Source: Oscheius sp. JU75
Taxonomy: Eukaryota; Nematoda; Chromadorea; Rhabditida; Rhabditidae
DNA: 64,000 nucleotides
Direction of reading: 5' to 3'
Assembly (NCBI GenBank): GCA_037178855.1
Contig: JASJZC010000005.1
Span: forward strand, 682,001-746,000
Positions 34,429 through 46,827 of the stretch are shown here, one piece after another. Every line of letters begins with the position of its first letter. Within the stretch, counting starts at the first letter, position 1. Below the pieces are notes generated by a model, which saw only the letters and a list, made by a program, of their open reading frames with translations, did not search any database and was not told the DNA's origin. Both the position numbers and the translations under genes were made by a program.

Positions 34429-35675
34429 GGCCACCACGAAACAAAACATGCTTTTATTTTCTTGGCACGTAAATTGAAGTTTGTGAGACCGATGGTTTGA
34501 ATGGATTATGACAAGAGTTTCGCATTGATGAGATGGCGACAAGAGTCTAGGTATCTCATTGTGCTTTTTCTTTTTGAGCACAAGAACAAACGGGTTCACT
34601 AAAGCTTGAAAGCCATAAACCTGTATCAACTTTTCAATGGTAAACTCAGAAAACAGAACCAGGATCAGAAGAAGCATGGTCAATTTATGTTAAGATAAGT
34701 TAAGCTAATGCAAGAAGAAACTTTTTTGAGTAGGCAAGTTACTGTTTTGATTGATTTAATTGTAAAAAGAAAGTTATTGCTTTTGCTCTTTGGAGAATTT
34801 TTATTCCTTGCTTAGTAAAACCGCCGACCAGGCGGCGAAGCCGGCTGGTAAGGCGATAAAAGGTGTAGACGGGATGAAGCAAAAAACGAAAACGTGTTTC
34901 AAGTGTTCGGAAGGAAGACACTAGGCGAAAACCATGTTAGCTTATGCAAATGAAATGTGCCCAGTGAAGCAGAGGCAAACTGCGACCATTCATTGGCAAG
35001 CACACAAAAAGTGTAGTGTGGGCTAGCAGAGTCTCAAACATATATTCTTTTTCCACGAACATGACATAGATGTCGGCGTACTTTGCTACATTTTTATGAT
35101 TACAGAGATTGTTGGAAGTGTCGTCTAGTTGATGGACCGAGAAGAAAAGGAAAAGGTGTCAGGCTGAGCTATTGACAAGATCTGAAAGCATACAAACGCG
35201 AACAAGGACGACATGTCCTTCAAATTCTATTTTGATACTGGGCACCAGGCAGAGAAACAGAGAGACAGATAAGTAGAGAGATTAAAAGACAAAAAGACGG
35301 ATAGACAAAAGAAGAGAGAGATAGAGAGACTAAGAGGGACAGAGTGAGACCGAGAGGCAGAAGGGCAGAGAGGTAGAGAGGCAAAGATATGTAGAGACAA
35401 ATATACAGCTAAACAGAGAGACTGGAAGACAGTAAGACAGAGACAGAAGGACAGATATGGAGTCTCATCATATAGGTGACCGTCCGGCCTGGTTACGGAG
35501 TTTCTATCTCCGTCTCTCTGGCTATATTTTCGAAACATGATGCTACATGAAGAGTATGAGCAGTGTTCCAAAGTCTAGACTATCTCACAATTGAAGACTG
35601 TTCTATGCAAGTTTAATGTTTCACTTGCCGTGTTTATAACTTGAACAACATAAAAGTTTGATCAGCGTTTGAGGT
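34429..35675. other. Spacer with GAGACAGA array
   Basis: Positions 35245-35455 are a long array of GAGACAGA/GAGAGACAG units on the plus strand. The GC-rich repeat copy at 34815-34852 matches 970-1005. No gene is supported. Confidence 0.5.
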
Positions 35676-37228
35676 ATTACGCGCTGGGCCGAAATCGTCG
35701 ATCGTCTGCAACTGTGCGACGAACTGGACTCGACCACTATCACGTCGGCCTCCTTCTGCGGCTACACGAACAATTCGCAGAGATCGGACTCGAATCTGCT
35801 TTGTCTGGTTGTCTGGCTGACGGATGAGATGATGGGTACGTCCTTTGAGACGGGCCACCTAGCCCTGAGCTTGGACGAGTACGACAACTACGACTACTCC
35901 TCGGCAGGTGACAGAGACAGACAGAGAAGCGACAGAGACGAAGATCAAAATTTGTTTGCAGGCTTGTTTGCAAAATTTGTTTGCACGACGACACCGAGAT
36001 GGATCCGTACAGCGAGAACTGGGAGACCTCATCGGAGAGCTACGAGCATTTGGGAGAGGAGGGAAAGAACAAGAAGAAGAATGACACCGATAGTGGCAGT
36101 AGCAGTGACGAGACCGAGTTCTCGATCAGCTTCAAGTCCGATCCCTACCAGAACGAGTACGACCCGGGACAGCTGGTACACATGCTGATGCCCTGTGACA
36201 TGGATCCGAAGACCAGCCAAGAGATCGGTGATCGCTATCATCTGATGCAGGAGTCAAACTACCAGCCGCTCTACGAGCCCATGAGCTGGGGTCATGTGAC
36301 CAACAAGACTGAGAAGGTGAGCCAGAGAGGGAGTGAGACAGAGAGAGACATAAACATTTCCCAAGAATTCTACCACAGGCATCTGAATGAGTTCCCTCCA
36401 TCCATCAATCGTCCCGGTGTGTCGAGAAGCCGGAAGCCCCTCGGGATCTGATCACCGAAGCCGACATGATGAACGTGAAGCCGGGAATGTCCCGGAGTCA
36501 GTCGTTTTTGCCGAAGCACCGTTCGTGCCATCGCCGGCAAGGTAGGGGAGAATAGCGAGAGCAAGAGCCAAAGAAGAAGAAGGAGTCGAAGAGCAAGATT
36601 GCTTTGCAACGTCCCAGTGTCGTGAAGATGGCCACGACGGCCGTCACCGAGCTGGATCTGGTCCATCGCGAGATGTTCGTCTACTACCAGAACATGGGAC
36701 CGCTGCTCGAGCCCAAAGTTCGCTGCTATCTAGTGGCTCATGATGACGACACGCGCGGCATGAAACCCAACACGGATATTCAGCAAGAGGCCTACGAGAA
36801 TCTTCAGGGCCTTGAGGTTAGTACTTTTTCTTTGAAACCAGCCATTCTTGCTGTCTGACTTTGGCCACAACTGACATTGGGAACCAAATTACTGCAGGAA
36901 AAAACACAAGATTTCTTAATTTTCCCAACCAATGCACCTCTTTTCCAGAGAAAAATCGAAGATCTCGGACATCTGTGCCATGGAAAGAGTGGAGCGCCTA
37001 GACGAGCTGCTCAACGAGTCGGACACGAGCCAGTCCGTCGACGACTGGTACGATTCGGACAGCTCCGCGTTCTGGACCTCGGATCAACCCACCTCGTCTG
37101 CCTCCGACACGATTTCCGAGAACACTCATCGTCGTCGTCTCAGGGACCTACTCCCAGACTCCAGCCTGTCGAGCTGGTTGCATCAGAGTTTCTACGACAG
37201 TCTGCCGGAGGACGAGGAGAAGAGCTGA
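35676..37228 (+). CDS. Acidic Ser/Asp-rich protein, frame inconsistent
   Basis: Coding-like blocks in order: 35676-35907 (EIVDRLQLCDELDSTTITS to LSLDEYDNYDYSSA), about 35980-36316 (DDTEMDPYSENWETSSESYE, a Lys/Ser/Asp tract, QLVHMLMPCDMDPK), 36379-36540 (HLNEFPPSIN, then VEKPEAPRDLITEADMM in another frame), about 36558-36826 (MATTAVTELDLVHREMF, PLLEPKVRCYLVAHDDD) and 36951-37228 (ICAMERVERLDELLNE to SFYDSLPEDEEKS and TGA). Codon use is strongly biased to GAG, AAG and CTC, so the blocks are or were expressed coding sequence. Several joins do not keep frame, and a 24-nt tandem duplication sits at the second block's acceptor. No membrane helix or known domain is seen. It may be a recent pseudogene, or the assembly has small errors. 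Family not recognised. Confidence 0.5.
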
Positions 37229-38181
37229 CCGACATAGACGAGGAAAAAGAGTTCCAGGCTCTGGAGGAATCGCAATGGCTCGTTCGACTATCTAACGTAC
37301 ATAAGTCTACTCGTCTCTCTTCCTGTCTTTTTGCTGATTTTCAATGTGTGATAAGCTTCTGGTGCAAGAATGAAGTATTTATGAAAAGAGCAGTTCTATT
37401 TACTGGATAAGATAAAAGTAGGTCAAAAACAAGTGAAAAGGGATTTTCGGGAGCAATTTCGGGAGTACTGTAGCGCGAAGTTGCGTACGATATTTTTTAA
37501 CTCATGCAAAACTTGCTAGCCAAGAAATTGCAATCCTTCTCCCCTTTTTCCTGTATTTTTGCTCATTTTGGTCTGGCAATTGCTTTGGATAATAGTATCG
37601 GTTGCTGGTAGCTGAAAACAGCAAAAAAAAATCATCAAAAAAATGATAGAAATAGTCCGAAGATGGCTGGAACACTGAGGATGCCATTTTGGTCTGTTTT
37701 TGCTGTGATCTCCATTTTCTAGATGTTTACGCTGATGTATCTTGTCAAGAACAATTATTGAAAACTCCAAAAGTTGAAGGAGTGGTCAAAGAGGCAAAGA
37801 ATAGGGTTTCCCTACCTCGTCTCCTATATACTTGTTATGGTATGTTCTCAATTATCCTAGTTTGGCAGTAAATGAGCTCCAATTCACCCAAAATTGACGA
37901 GTAATTTGAAAAAGTTGTCATTTTTCGAGCGACGGAAGCAGCAATAAGTTGTAAAACACATTCCTGTCAATTTACCAGCATTCGTACACTTTTCTAGCCT
38001 GATTTACTGTCAGTTCTCTTCAGAAGCATTGCAAAAGTCTTTTTGAGATAGGCTGTTACCCTAAAAATTAATTCTTGATCAGAAATTGGCTAGAACTCGT
38101 CACAACAACATTCTCTCGAATTGTTCCTCTTCTTCCCACTTTCTCCATTTTTTCCAGCACAACATTCTCATTGCAGGTCAT
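37229..38181. other. Spacer, no gene recognised
   Basis: AT-rich sequence with short frames only. The last 60 nt hold pyrimidine-rich acceptors (TTTTTTCCAG at about 38157, CATTGCAG at about 38176) that probably receive a spliced leader before the carrier ATG. Confidence 0.5.
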
Positions 38182-39516
38182 ATGACCGATTTGTCAGTGA
38201 AATGGACTATTTGTGGAGCCTCAGCCGGTCTGGCCGTCGACCTGGGCCTGTATCCTTTGGACACGATCAAGACGCGTCTCCAGGCCAAAGAGGGATTCGT
38301 GGCAGCTGGTGGATTTCGTCACATTTACAGGTTTTTTTCCTTTTTTTAGTTCAAAGTAACAAAAAATTTTTAGTGGAATGGGCTCGGTCGCGATCGGATC
38401 AGCACCAGGAGCAGCCATCTTCTTTCTCACCTACGGCAGTGTCAAGCGACTTCTGAGACATGACAGTGAGTGCTTTATAGATTTCTTGTTACCAGAATAT
38501 CTGTGTTTTCGCAAGAAACTAACTAAAAATGTTGGGCTGAAGGTCAGTTGTGGCCACATAAGTTTGGTCAAATAGCCTGTGGCTTTCGGGGTGGCCACAA
38601 TTGTTATAATGACTCTTTGACAGTTCGTGACCGAAAAAAAGTCAAATTTACAGAAAAATAAAGAAGTTTTTCAGACTTTGCAGTTCACGGAATCGCAGCC
38701 AGTGTCGGGGAAGTTACGGCGTGTCTCGTTCGCGTCCCGACGGAACTCATCAAGCAGAGAGCACAGGTATGTTTTACCTTTCCGATATAGATTTGTGCAA
38801 GAGGAAAAGCTTTGAGTTTTAATTTTTTTTAATGTCTCTGTAATAGCAGTTTGTCAAAAAGTCGATTCTTTCTAGTGATTGTCAAGCTGCCGCACAAAAA
38901 TCCTTCTCTCAGGCGACAAAAAACAGCTCGATCGGCTCAATTTCCCGAGAAATCTTCGGCTCTGGCGGGCTCCGAGGCTTCTATCGCGGCTACTTGAGCA
39001 CAGTCGCTCGAGAAATCCCCTTCAGTCTGCTCCAATACCCGCTCTGGGAATTCCTGAAGCGACAGGTGGCCAAACGGAATGTAAGTTTGTTCTTTTATAC
39101 CAAGTACCTCCTAAAATTATTGTAGCTTCTGTCAAAAACCATGTTCAGGGCAGAGATCAGTGCAGTCCTCTGGCCGGAGCAGCCTGTGGATCTGTGGCCG
39201 GAGCCGTCTCGGCCGGACTGACGACCCCGCTAGATGTGGCGAAAACACGAATTATGCTCAGTAGGGCCGCGAAGGCGCCGACAATTGGAGACACTGTTCG
39301 ACAGGTACTTTTTAGAGCCACAGTTCGGCAGGTTCGGGTGAAAACTACTTTCCCTGCTAAAATCCCAACAAAAGACATTTCCAGATCTTTTCGGAAGGCG
39401 GTATACGTGCTCTCTATGCCGGTGTCACACCACGCGTTGTCTGGCTCACTGTCGGCGGTTTCGTCTACTTCGGGGCCTACGAGTCCATGCTCAGTCTGAC
39501 CAATTGGCTCCTTTAG
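38182..39516 (+). CDS. SLC25A26: Mitochondrial S-adenosylmethionine carrier (SLC25A26 family)
   Basis: Six exons: 38182-38330, 38374-38465, 38675-38766, 38913-39080, 39149-39304 and 39385-39516, all junctions in frame, about 262 aa. Three mitochondrial-carrier repeats are seen. Repeat 1 has [20 protein letters not shown], repeat 2 has [18 protein letters not shown], repeat 3 has [17 protein letters not shown]. Each carries the Px[DE]xx[KR] signature; repeat 2 has the variant PTELIK, typical of the SAM carrier. GLRGFYRGY and [12 protein letters not shown] are the matching loop motifs. The protein sits in the inner mitochondrial membrane and exchanges cytosolic S-adenosylmethionine for matrix S-adenosylhomocysteine, supplying methyl groups for mitochondrial RNA, DNA and protein methylation and for lipoate and ubiquinone synthesis. 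The next gene starts 129 nt after the stop on the same strand, an operon-like spacing. Confidence 0.95.
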
Positions 39517-39616
39517 CCCAACTTCTAGCTCGACTTTTTCGCTTAAAATTGCTTCAAAATGTATATGCACGGGTTTAGGCCTATAGTTTTGTTTTGTTGT
39601 GTATAAAGTTCCTACT

Positions 39617-39628
39617 TTCTTTCCCAGA
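39617..39628 (+). promoter_or_regulatory. Probable trans-splice acceptor between the carrier and NUP43 genes
   Basis: TTTCTTTCCCAG lies about 110 nt after the carrier stop codon and 18 nt before the NUP43 ATG. A T-rich stretch precedes it. Nematode operons have this layout, with SL2-type trans-splicing at the downstream gene. Inference; the leader itself cannot be seen here. Confidence 0.6.
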
Positions 39629-39645
39629 TGTAAATTTTTCATGGC

Positions 39646-42208
39646 TTGAATGCCCATTTCTACCAGTTGTTCGTTGGAAATATGTCCAAAAACCGCTGTA
39701 AATTTAGAAGAATGGCCACAAGAAGACAGTCGGGTTACGCGACGGTCATGAAACATAGCCCGGTCGAGTCGACAGCCACAGCTCCCACTCTTGGCCAGCA
39801 GGCCGAATGTCTCAGTCAGAACACGGGAGTCAAAGTTAGGAAGGTTGGTCTTTTTTTCCTGCAAATTCACTCCTAAGTTATGGTGTTTCTGCGTAAAAGT
39901 TGCAAGAAATAAGAGATTTCAGATAATGGTAATTTGAGAATCATAAATACACTTAGGTTAGAAGAGTGAGAACGTAAAGTTTTGACATCGGACACTGTTC
40001 AGCTATCACACTCAATTAAGCCAAAAGTTTTCTGTAAAATTTTAGTCTTTCATCCCTGCCCCGATTTTTCAGGCTCTCCTACTCGACAACAAAGCCAGCC
40101 GCGTGCTTTGGCTCGGTTATGGTGAAGGACGTCGTCTCGTGAGCTGGCAGACCTCCGACAGCGGCTTTGATCCCTATATTGAGTGCTCCCGACTCGACCT
40201 ACAGGCGAACCCCTTCGATATGTGGTATTTCTTGTCTTTTTCTTGCGAAAAATTAACAAAATTTAGTCTAGTTGGCAAGAAAAACTGCGTGATCAGCTTC
40301 GCTAACGGCGACTTGAGCCTCATCAGTCTAGCGAACGATGAGTTGAAGCCGACGAAGACCTATTCAACAGTTCACGGGCCGGGAGGTGCTGATGCGAGGA
40401 CGGTGACCGTCACGGAGAAAAACATTTACAGGTTTGAAAGCTTTTTAAGCTCTTCTTGCTTGTGCAAAACTGTTAGGTCATATCGCCTGTGACTTCGGCT
40501 GTAGACACAACTATGAGGCCAAGTGTCAGTTGTGGTCTCAAAAATTCTAGTTTCATCCACTTTTTTTCAGCGGCTCGTCCTTCGGCAGTCTGGCCGTAGT
40601 CGACATCGAAACGGGAGCTAATAAATGCATAAATACTGTAATTTTTAACCATACTCGTTTTTTCCTAAAACGCTGTTTCAGGGTTTCGCCGGAGTCCGTA
40701 GCCTGTCCACACTGTCTGGCGGCAGTCTTCTGGCCTCCGGTCACAGCTCGGGACAGCTTCTGATCTGGGACACAAGGGATTTCGGAAGCAACAAGCCGTC
40801 AGTAGTCACGCCGTCGAGGAACAAGTTAGATGGAATCACAGCTCTGGATAAGCATCCGGCACAGACGAATTTGGTCAGTTTCCGACGTTCTCAGGAAGCA
40901 AAGAAGCCTATTCTCAGATCGCCTTCGGCACAGATAACGGCGCTGTCGGTTTCTCGGACATTCGTGGAGTGAGCGGCAACATTCTTCCGCTGACTTACGA
41001 CATTAGCTCGTCTACCGTAACCGACGTCCGTTTCCACCCTCAGAATGGTGATCATCTTGTCTGCAGTTCGGCCGACGGCAGTATCGTCCATTGGGACGCC
41101 ACCCGTGTCAACAGATTCAGCTTCAGCGCGTGAGTTTCTTGCTACTTTTTGCCAGAGTCTCACAGTTAGACAAATTGCCGACCGCTGTGGTTATAGGCAT
41201 CGCACCTGGCCGAGGCTTGTAAACAGCGCGCGCCTTTGGTTAGCCACTGTGCCTGGCCTGGGCTGGCCAGGTTTGCGATCCCTGGTGGTCACAACTGTTA
41301 GGTTAAAAAGCCTGTGGCTACAGCTGTTCTGCCGAATGGCCACGGCTAGACCAATATCACTAATCAACAAGCTTTTTTTTTCAGAATGTCCAAGGAGTCG
41401 CCGTGGCTCTCAGACAAACTCGGCGACGCTGTCAGTCTCAACGTTATCAAGTGAGTTTTGTCGCTGTCATGAGGCCTGAAAAGAATCTACCATTTGACCA
41501 AAAGAAGTGCAGATTTAAACTTTCGATGAAGCAAAAACACTAATGTCCAAAATCAAGTAAGGAATAATTTGCTGTGAGAAGTAATACGTTTATCCTGTTG
41601 ATGAAATCAGAATTCATAGGTCGAAGATTTGCTTGTATTTAAAGTCATTCTCGGTAAAATCGAATAAGTTGTTGCTTACCTTTTTTGCTACCATAGTGCC
41701 GTTCTAACGACTGAGTTTCTGAACAGTCAAAGTTGCCTCTTCTTTGTATCAAAACGCCAAGAAAATACGATAAGAGCAAGTAGCAAGTAGCCATCTATCA
41801 TTTTCCGGATGTCTTGGTGGAAATACTACCTTGTACTTGTATACTCTTCATGTAGCTGCTTGATGAAACAAAACTAGCTCAGAACAAATCGGTAGTCACT
41901 TTTTTCTTTGACGATGCGCAGGAGCCTTGAAAATTTCCGTTTGCTCTTCGAAAGAACAGTCATTGAAGCACAAATCGTTTGTAAAGTCAAATTCCCATTT
42001 TAGCATCGAAACAAAAGAATACCAGCGATGGTGAAAAATAACCGTGTTACCCATAAAAATATGGTAAAACCAAACTTTCAGGAACGCCTCCTTCTCGGCC
42101 ATCAGCAGCCTCGACATCTCGGGAGACAGTCTCCTCGCAGCCAAGGACATCCAGTCCATTCTGGTCTTCCCCAACCTCCAATTTTCTCAGACCTCTTCAA
42201 ATTGTTAG
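39646..42208 (+). CDS. npp-23: Nucleoporin NUP43 (WD40 protein of the Y complex)
   Basis: Eight exons: 39646-39843, 40073-40224, 40267-40431, 40571-40637, 40682-40873, 40918-41129, 41385-41450 and 42082-42208, all in frame, about 392 aa. It aligns along its length with human NUP43: LFVGNMSKNR near the start matches the conserved FVxxKISKxRW; SLLASGHSSGQLLIWDTR, then ITALDKHPAQTNLIAFGTDN and VTDVRFHPQNGDHLVCSSAD with IVHWDATR match successive WD40 blades; SPWLSD and the end ISSLDISGDSLLAAKDIQSI match the C-terminal blade. NUP43 is part of the Nup107-160 (Y) complex, which builds the nuclear pore scaffold and acts at kinetochores. The start at 39646 is preferred because MNAHFYQLF extends the similarity beyond MSKNR. 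An AATAAA lies at 42310-42315. Confidence 0.85.
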
Positions 42209-44869
42209 CTTTTTTCCAGACCAGATTTCCCGATGATTCTCATCTTTCTTTCAAATTTTGGACGCTCTACAATTTTGTAAAACATGAGAAAATTTCGTTT
42301 CCCCCCCTCAATAAAGTCCTCTCACAGCACCGATTGTCTGTCAGTATTTGTTTTCTCTCTGTTGTCTCTCACAATGATAAACCGCCGGAAGATTATCGTG
42401 TTTGCATGTGTGTCAATAGCAGGTGTTACAGCAAGGAGGGGGAATACGACTCGATCAACTGCGGTGTTTCTCTTTTCCTGGAATCCTGGCCCCGTGTTCA
42501 CTATTCATATGGAAGATTTCCCACCATATCCAGTACTCTTGATATTTTGGCTCTCTTCAAACTCGTCTTGTCAACTCTATTCTGGGATAACACTTAACAA
42601 CACAGTCCACACACATTTGTCAAGTATTGTCCCAGATTAGAGTTGACATGTGTAACAGACGTCAAATGAATATTGTAAGGGGAGGATAAGAGTTTTTTAG
42701 GTAGCTGATGAAAGATAGTTTTCCAGCAAGTACCAATGACAATCATTTTGAGTGAGTGTCTTCTAGTCAAACATAGAATTACTTCAAGGGAAGCAGACTA
42801 AAGCAGTACTTTCTCTATATCCCTAAAGGCTATCTGTGCCCCCACACCCGTCTTCTCTTCAGCCGCAACATGAAAAATGATGAACAGCTGTGGGTAAGAT
42901 AGAGAGGGAGAGTCATCTGCCACGTGGAAACTTGAGATTCTGTGAAACAATTTACTTTTCCGATGGAGAGTATGCAGCAAGCTTACGGATCACTAGTTGA
43001 CTTAGTACTGGAAGTGAAACATATCATAAACACTGAATGCCGGTTTCTTCAATAGTTTCACCTTCAACTTTATCTTGCTTTCACACATATGTGCACAACT
43101 AAGGCAGACTCTTACGTTTAGCAAAAAGGTCCTTACATCCAAAGCTTGAAAGACTAAAACATACTGCTCAACACCTATTAGAGCATTGAAAATATTCAAA
43201 GAGACTTCTTTTAGGTTTCAGCCGTTCTATATTTTCATCTCCGAACTCTTCCCGCTACATTTCCGGCATTCGGTCTACGTTTTCTCTCCCAGTCTCGTCC
43301 TTGAATTCCTGCCACCCCTCTCGTCCTTACAATCGCTCTCTTATCATTTTGCCGTGTCATTTCCCCCCCCCCCTTTCTGCAAACAGTTCTGAACATTTCC
43401 TGACTTTTTCATTGTACAAACCATGTCTGCAACAGTTGGTAGCATGCTCCGAAGAAAAGGCTGTGAACGGTTTGTCCGATTTATACGGGAATATGGGCTG
43501 GTCGGAAAACATTTTTCAATACTTCATTTTTCCTTGATGGCCTCTGAACAATGTTGTGTGAACTCGTCCAGCATTATGATAACCTACTGAAACTTTTCCT
43601 ACTCTTGAAGACACCAATTTTGCAAAATTTTGTATCCGTGAATTTGGAATGGTCGTGAAACATTTTTGAAATAATATCTTTTTCAAACATTCGGGAAAAC
43701 GAATAACATTCATTGAACTTTTTCAGCCCTACAAAGACCTGCTGAAACATTTTCCAGATTTGAAGACGTTTCGAAATGTTATATCCGTGAATTTTAGATG
43801 GTCGTTGATGGTTTCATGTACAGTGTAACATGATACCATCATTTTGAAATATTTTATCCGTGGTGGTTGTGAAACATATAATCTTTTTCCAAAATTTCGC
43901 TTTTTCTCCAAGAACCGCGCTCCAATCGCGAAGGCCAGCTGGGGGTATTTTTGACACGGGCGGGGCTGTTTTCTTTCATTTCCTCCCCAATTTTTGGCCG
44001 TTTCCAATCGGAACACTGTCCATATTTGCCATCCATTATCTCTCCTTCGGAGTGTCTCTCTCGATCTCAAGCACATAATATACGATGGACGGGAAGGCGA
44101 TATTGATCGCTGAGGGCAGACTCTTGTCTCTCCAGGGTGTTTATAGACGATTCCTGCAACACAAATGCACAGCTGTCTAGGAATGTTGACCTCTTTTTTA
44201 CCCAAAGGATTCGAATACCGTGTTTCTGTCAGTTTCTTTATAAATACGATCCGAACTCGTCACATTGAACAGTAGAAACTTCGAGGACTATAAGGATTCA
44301 GTGAAACACATAAGCTTTTTTTTTTTACGCACAGGAGAATAGTTAGAATTGTAATTTTTTTATGTTTCAGTAGTTCAACATAGAAGGAGTTTCGATTTCA
44401 CTGATAATTCACAGCAAAGAAAACAAAAACATTAAAGAGAACGAACTATTCGAGACAAGTCCTCTTTTACGGAACTGTTTTAACAAAAACTGTTTTATCA
44501 TGTTTCAATATTCAAATGAAACCTAAACGAAGACAACCTGAACAAAGTTATTCGCCGAACAGCTGTGAAATCCCATGTTTTCAGCTAGCCTGAGAAGTCA
44601 ATTAGTTCCACTCTCACTTTTTCCGCTCTTTTCTCTCCCAGTAAACGGGTCGTAAACTCATTGATTTTCTGATAAACATGGGCACTTCCGCCCGTCCTCT
44701 CTCTCTCTCTTCAGAAAGACAGTGAGACAGAATTCTCAGTGTTCTTACCAGTTTTTTTATCCCAAAACTTTCTACTTTTCCAGGCCCGACCTCGTTCGCG
44801 ACACGACCCGAATAACTGTTCGTCCACACGACAATAAGTCTCTTACAGAGTACAGAAACAGGAACAGAG
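42209..44869. other. Spacer with a degenerate tandem repeat
   Basis: No gene seen. Three related ~130-150 nt units lie at about 43590-43880, each with TATCCGTG and a GTTTCA-type motif (sites 43656, 43741, 43868). The 3' end of the NUP43 transcript uses AATAAA at 42310. GTTTCA motifs are dense: 42940, 43013, 43057, 43214, 43588, 43656, 43741, 43810, 43868, 44300, 44364, 44501 and 44516. Confidence 0.55.
43590..43880. repeat. Degenerate tandem repeat carrying GTTTCA motifs
   Basis: TATCCGTGAATTTGGAATGG near 43632, TATCCGTGAATTTTAGATGG near 43782 and TATCCGTGGTGGTTGTG near 43855 mark three copies. Motif TGAAACAT occurs next to or near each. Confidence 0.75.
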
Positions 44870-46827
44870 ATGGGAATCATGTCCCGTGTGGACTGGAAAC
44901 AGTACTTTCCCCCGTTTACCTCACGAACACTCCTTGCTCACTATCTGCCCGCCAGTGGAGCACTCTCCCACACCGCCTTTGCAGTGCACATCTTTAATCC
45001 GAGCATTATCTCGAGGTGGTTCCTTTTTACTTTTTTGAAATCATTTTCAAAGACTTACCGAGTTTCCAGTTAAGCCATTGCTTATCCTACAGAGCTGAAA
45101 CAATCCCTCCACTTTATGCATGAAACATAAGAGTCGAACTTTTGATTACCAATAGCGACATTTCGAGTCGGCGAAGCGACAGTCAATATTTCTTACATCT
45201 CTTTACATGGATCACGAAACATAAAAATGAAATTTTTACCGTGGCTATCAAACGTTGCCGACAATCATCACAGTCTTAGACAGATAGTGAAACACGAAAG
45301 TGGATATCTCTACTGACAGCAGAGCTTCTTCGGTAACTTATGTTGACCGTGAAACTAAAACATTTCTTTTTAAACGAAAATCCGTTGTTTTGTGAAAAGC
45401 CTAAAGCCTAAGCCTAAGTATAACAGCTTTTATACTAGTGTTGAAACAAAAAAGTTTCAAGAATCTCAAATTTATAAAAAAAAAAAAAAACAAATTGATA
45501 GAAGTATGTTTCAGATGGTTCCCGGTGGGCGATCTGGCAGTAAGCAATTCGATGCTCTTCAACGCTAACTTGGGTATTGGCTTCTACGTATACTTCCGAC
45601 ATCATCTGCATAGGTTGAACTATTGGGATCGGGTCGAGTTCAGGTACTTTTTCAATTCACTCTTTCTACTCCAAGCCAGCTTCTCAGAACATAGGGTTAG
45701 AAAAAAATTTTGCCAGTTAGACAGCCAATGAGGAATACTATTCGTAAAAGAGTCTATTTTGTGTGACATGGATGCGTTGTACCATCAAATTTCGGTGCAT
45801 CCTAGGCATAGAACCATTACATAAAACATTTTCCTCAATACGCTACCTTTTCTAACTTTTGGGTTGGGTTGAAAAACTGCATGTTTCACTTCAAGTATCT
45901 TTTCAAGATGTTAGCTGTATCGTTGTGGCTCTCTTTATGTGTGGGAAACCAGGTTTTACCTATCTGGCTCACTCGGCCATCTAATGCAGTGAAACGTTTG
46001 AATAACAAAAGCTTGATGAAATGCTCAGAGCTTTTTGGTTCATGTTTCACTGTCCCTATTAGATTTTCTAGGACCATGATGATGTCAATAACGGCCTCAC
46101 ATTGCTGAAAAAATAAAATGTATTCGGTTTCCAGTGTCCTGGCCTCGACAATCTTCAACTTCGGAAGTCTTCTGGGAGCTGTCCTGATCAAGGCTCTCCT
46201 GCCGACAAAGTAAGTCCGATCCCCTATTTTTTATGAAACATGTTTTAATTTCCAGAACACCGACATGGGTCCGGTCCATAATGGCCGTCTCCCTAAGTTT
46301 TTACCTCCTCTCGAGGGGGAGAAAATATATGCACTATGTGGATCATAGGTCCGCGAGAGGGTCACCGTCGCCGAGAAGGTGAGGCTTACATTCTTTTTGT
46401 TTATGACGCAAAATAAGCGCAAATGTGATCAAGCGTTTGAAGTACACACAGAGCTGTACTGAAAAGCCAATATGATAGGGGGTATAGCAGTAAAGTTCTA
46501 GCTACAAACATTGGTTAGTTACTTTTTTTCAACACAACCTTATAATGGTCCGAAGACTGTTTCCTGGAATCAGTCAGTGATGTTTTGCAAAGCAGTCTGT
46601 GTGGATGGATGAAAGCTAACCACGTAGTAAAATATATCATAAAAATAAACGGCGATGTGAGGCCATTATTGACATCGCCCTTTGTGTTTTATACCTGAGT
46701 AATTCAAATGTACAATTTTTATTGGACTTGACAATAGTCTCATTCCTCCAGTTTCAGGCACACCCCGGTGAAAGAAATCGAGCGAAACGGTCACATTGGA
46801 AATGGACACACGGCGACAGCAGACTAG
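44870..46827 (+). CDS. Multi-pass membrane protein, unrecognised
   Basis: Five exons: 44870-45015, 45515-45643, 46135-46209, 46256-46378 and 46758-46827, every junction in phase 2, 180 aa. Start MGIMSRVDWKQYFPPFTSRT follows a TTTTCCAG acceptor at about 44783. Hydrophobic stretches: LLAHYLPASGALSHTAFAVH, LAVSNSMLFNANLGIGFYVY, VLASTIFNFGSLLGAVLIKA and SIMAVSLSFYLLSRG, so three or four membrane passes, then a basic, polar tail ending NGHIGNGHTATAD. Codon pattern and uniform intron phase argue for a real gene. I do not recognise the family or the organelle. The introns of 499 and 491 nt hold about nine GTTTCA motifs. Confidence 0.75.

Noticed and set aside
35245-35455. Array of short repeats considered as CRISPR
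   Set aside because: Units are degenerate 6-8 nt repeats without spacers, in a eukaryotic genome.
36877-37410. 177-codon plus-strand frame
   Set aside because: Overlaps the acidic-protein exon in another frame; Arg-rich shadow of GAG/GAC-rich coding.
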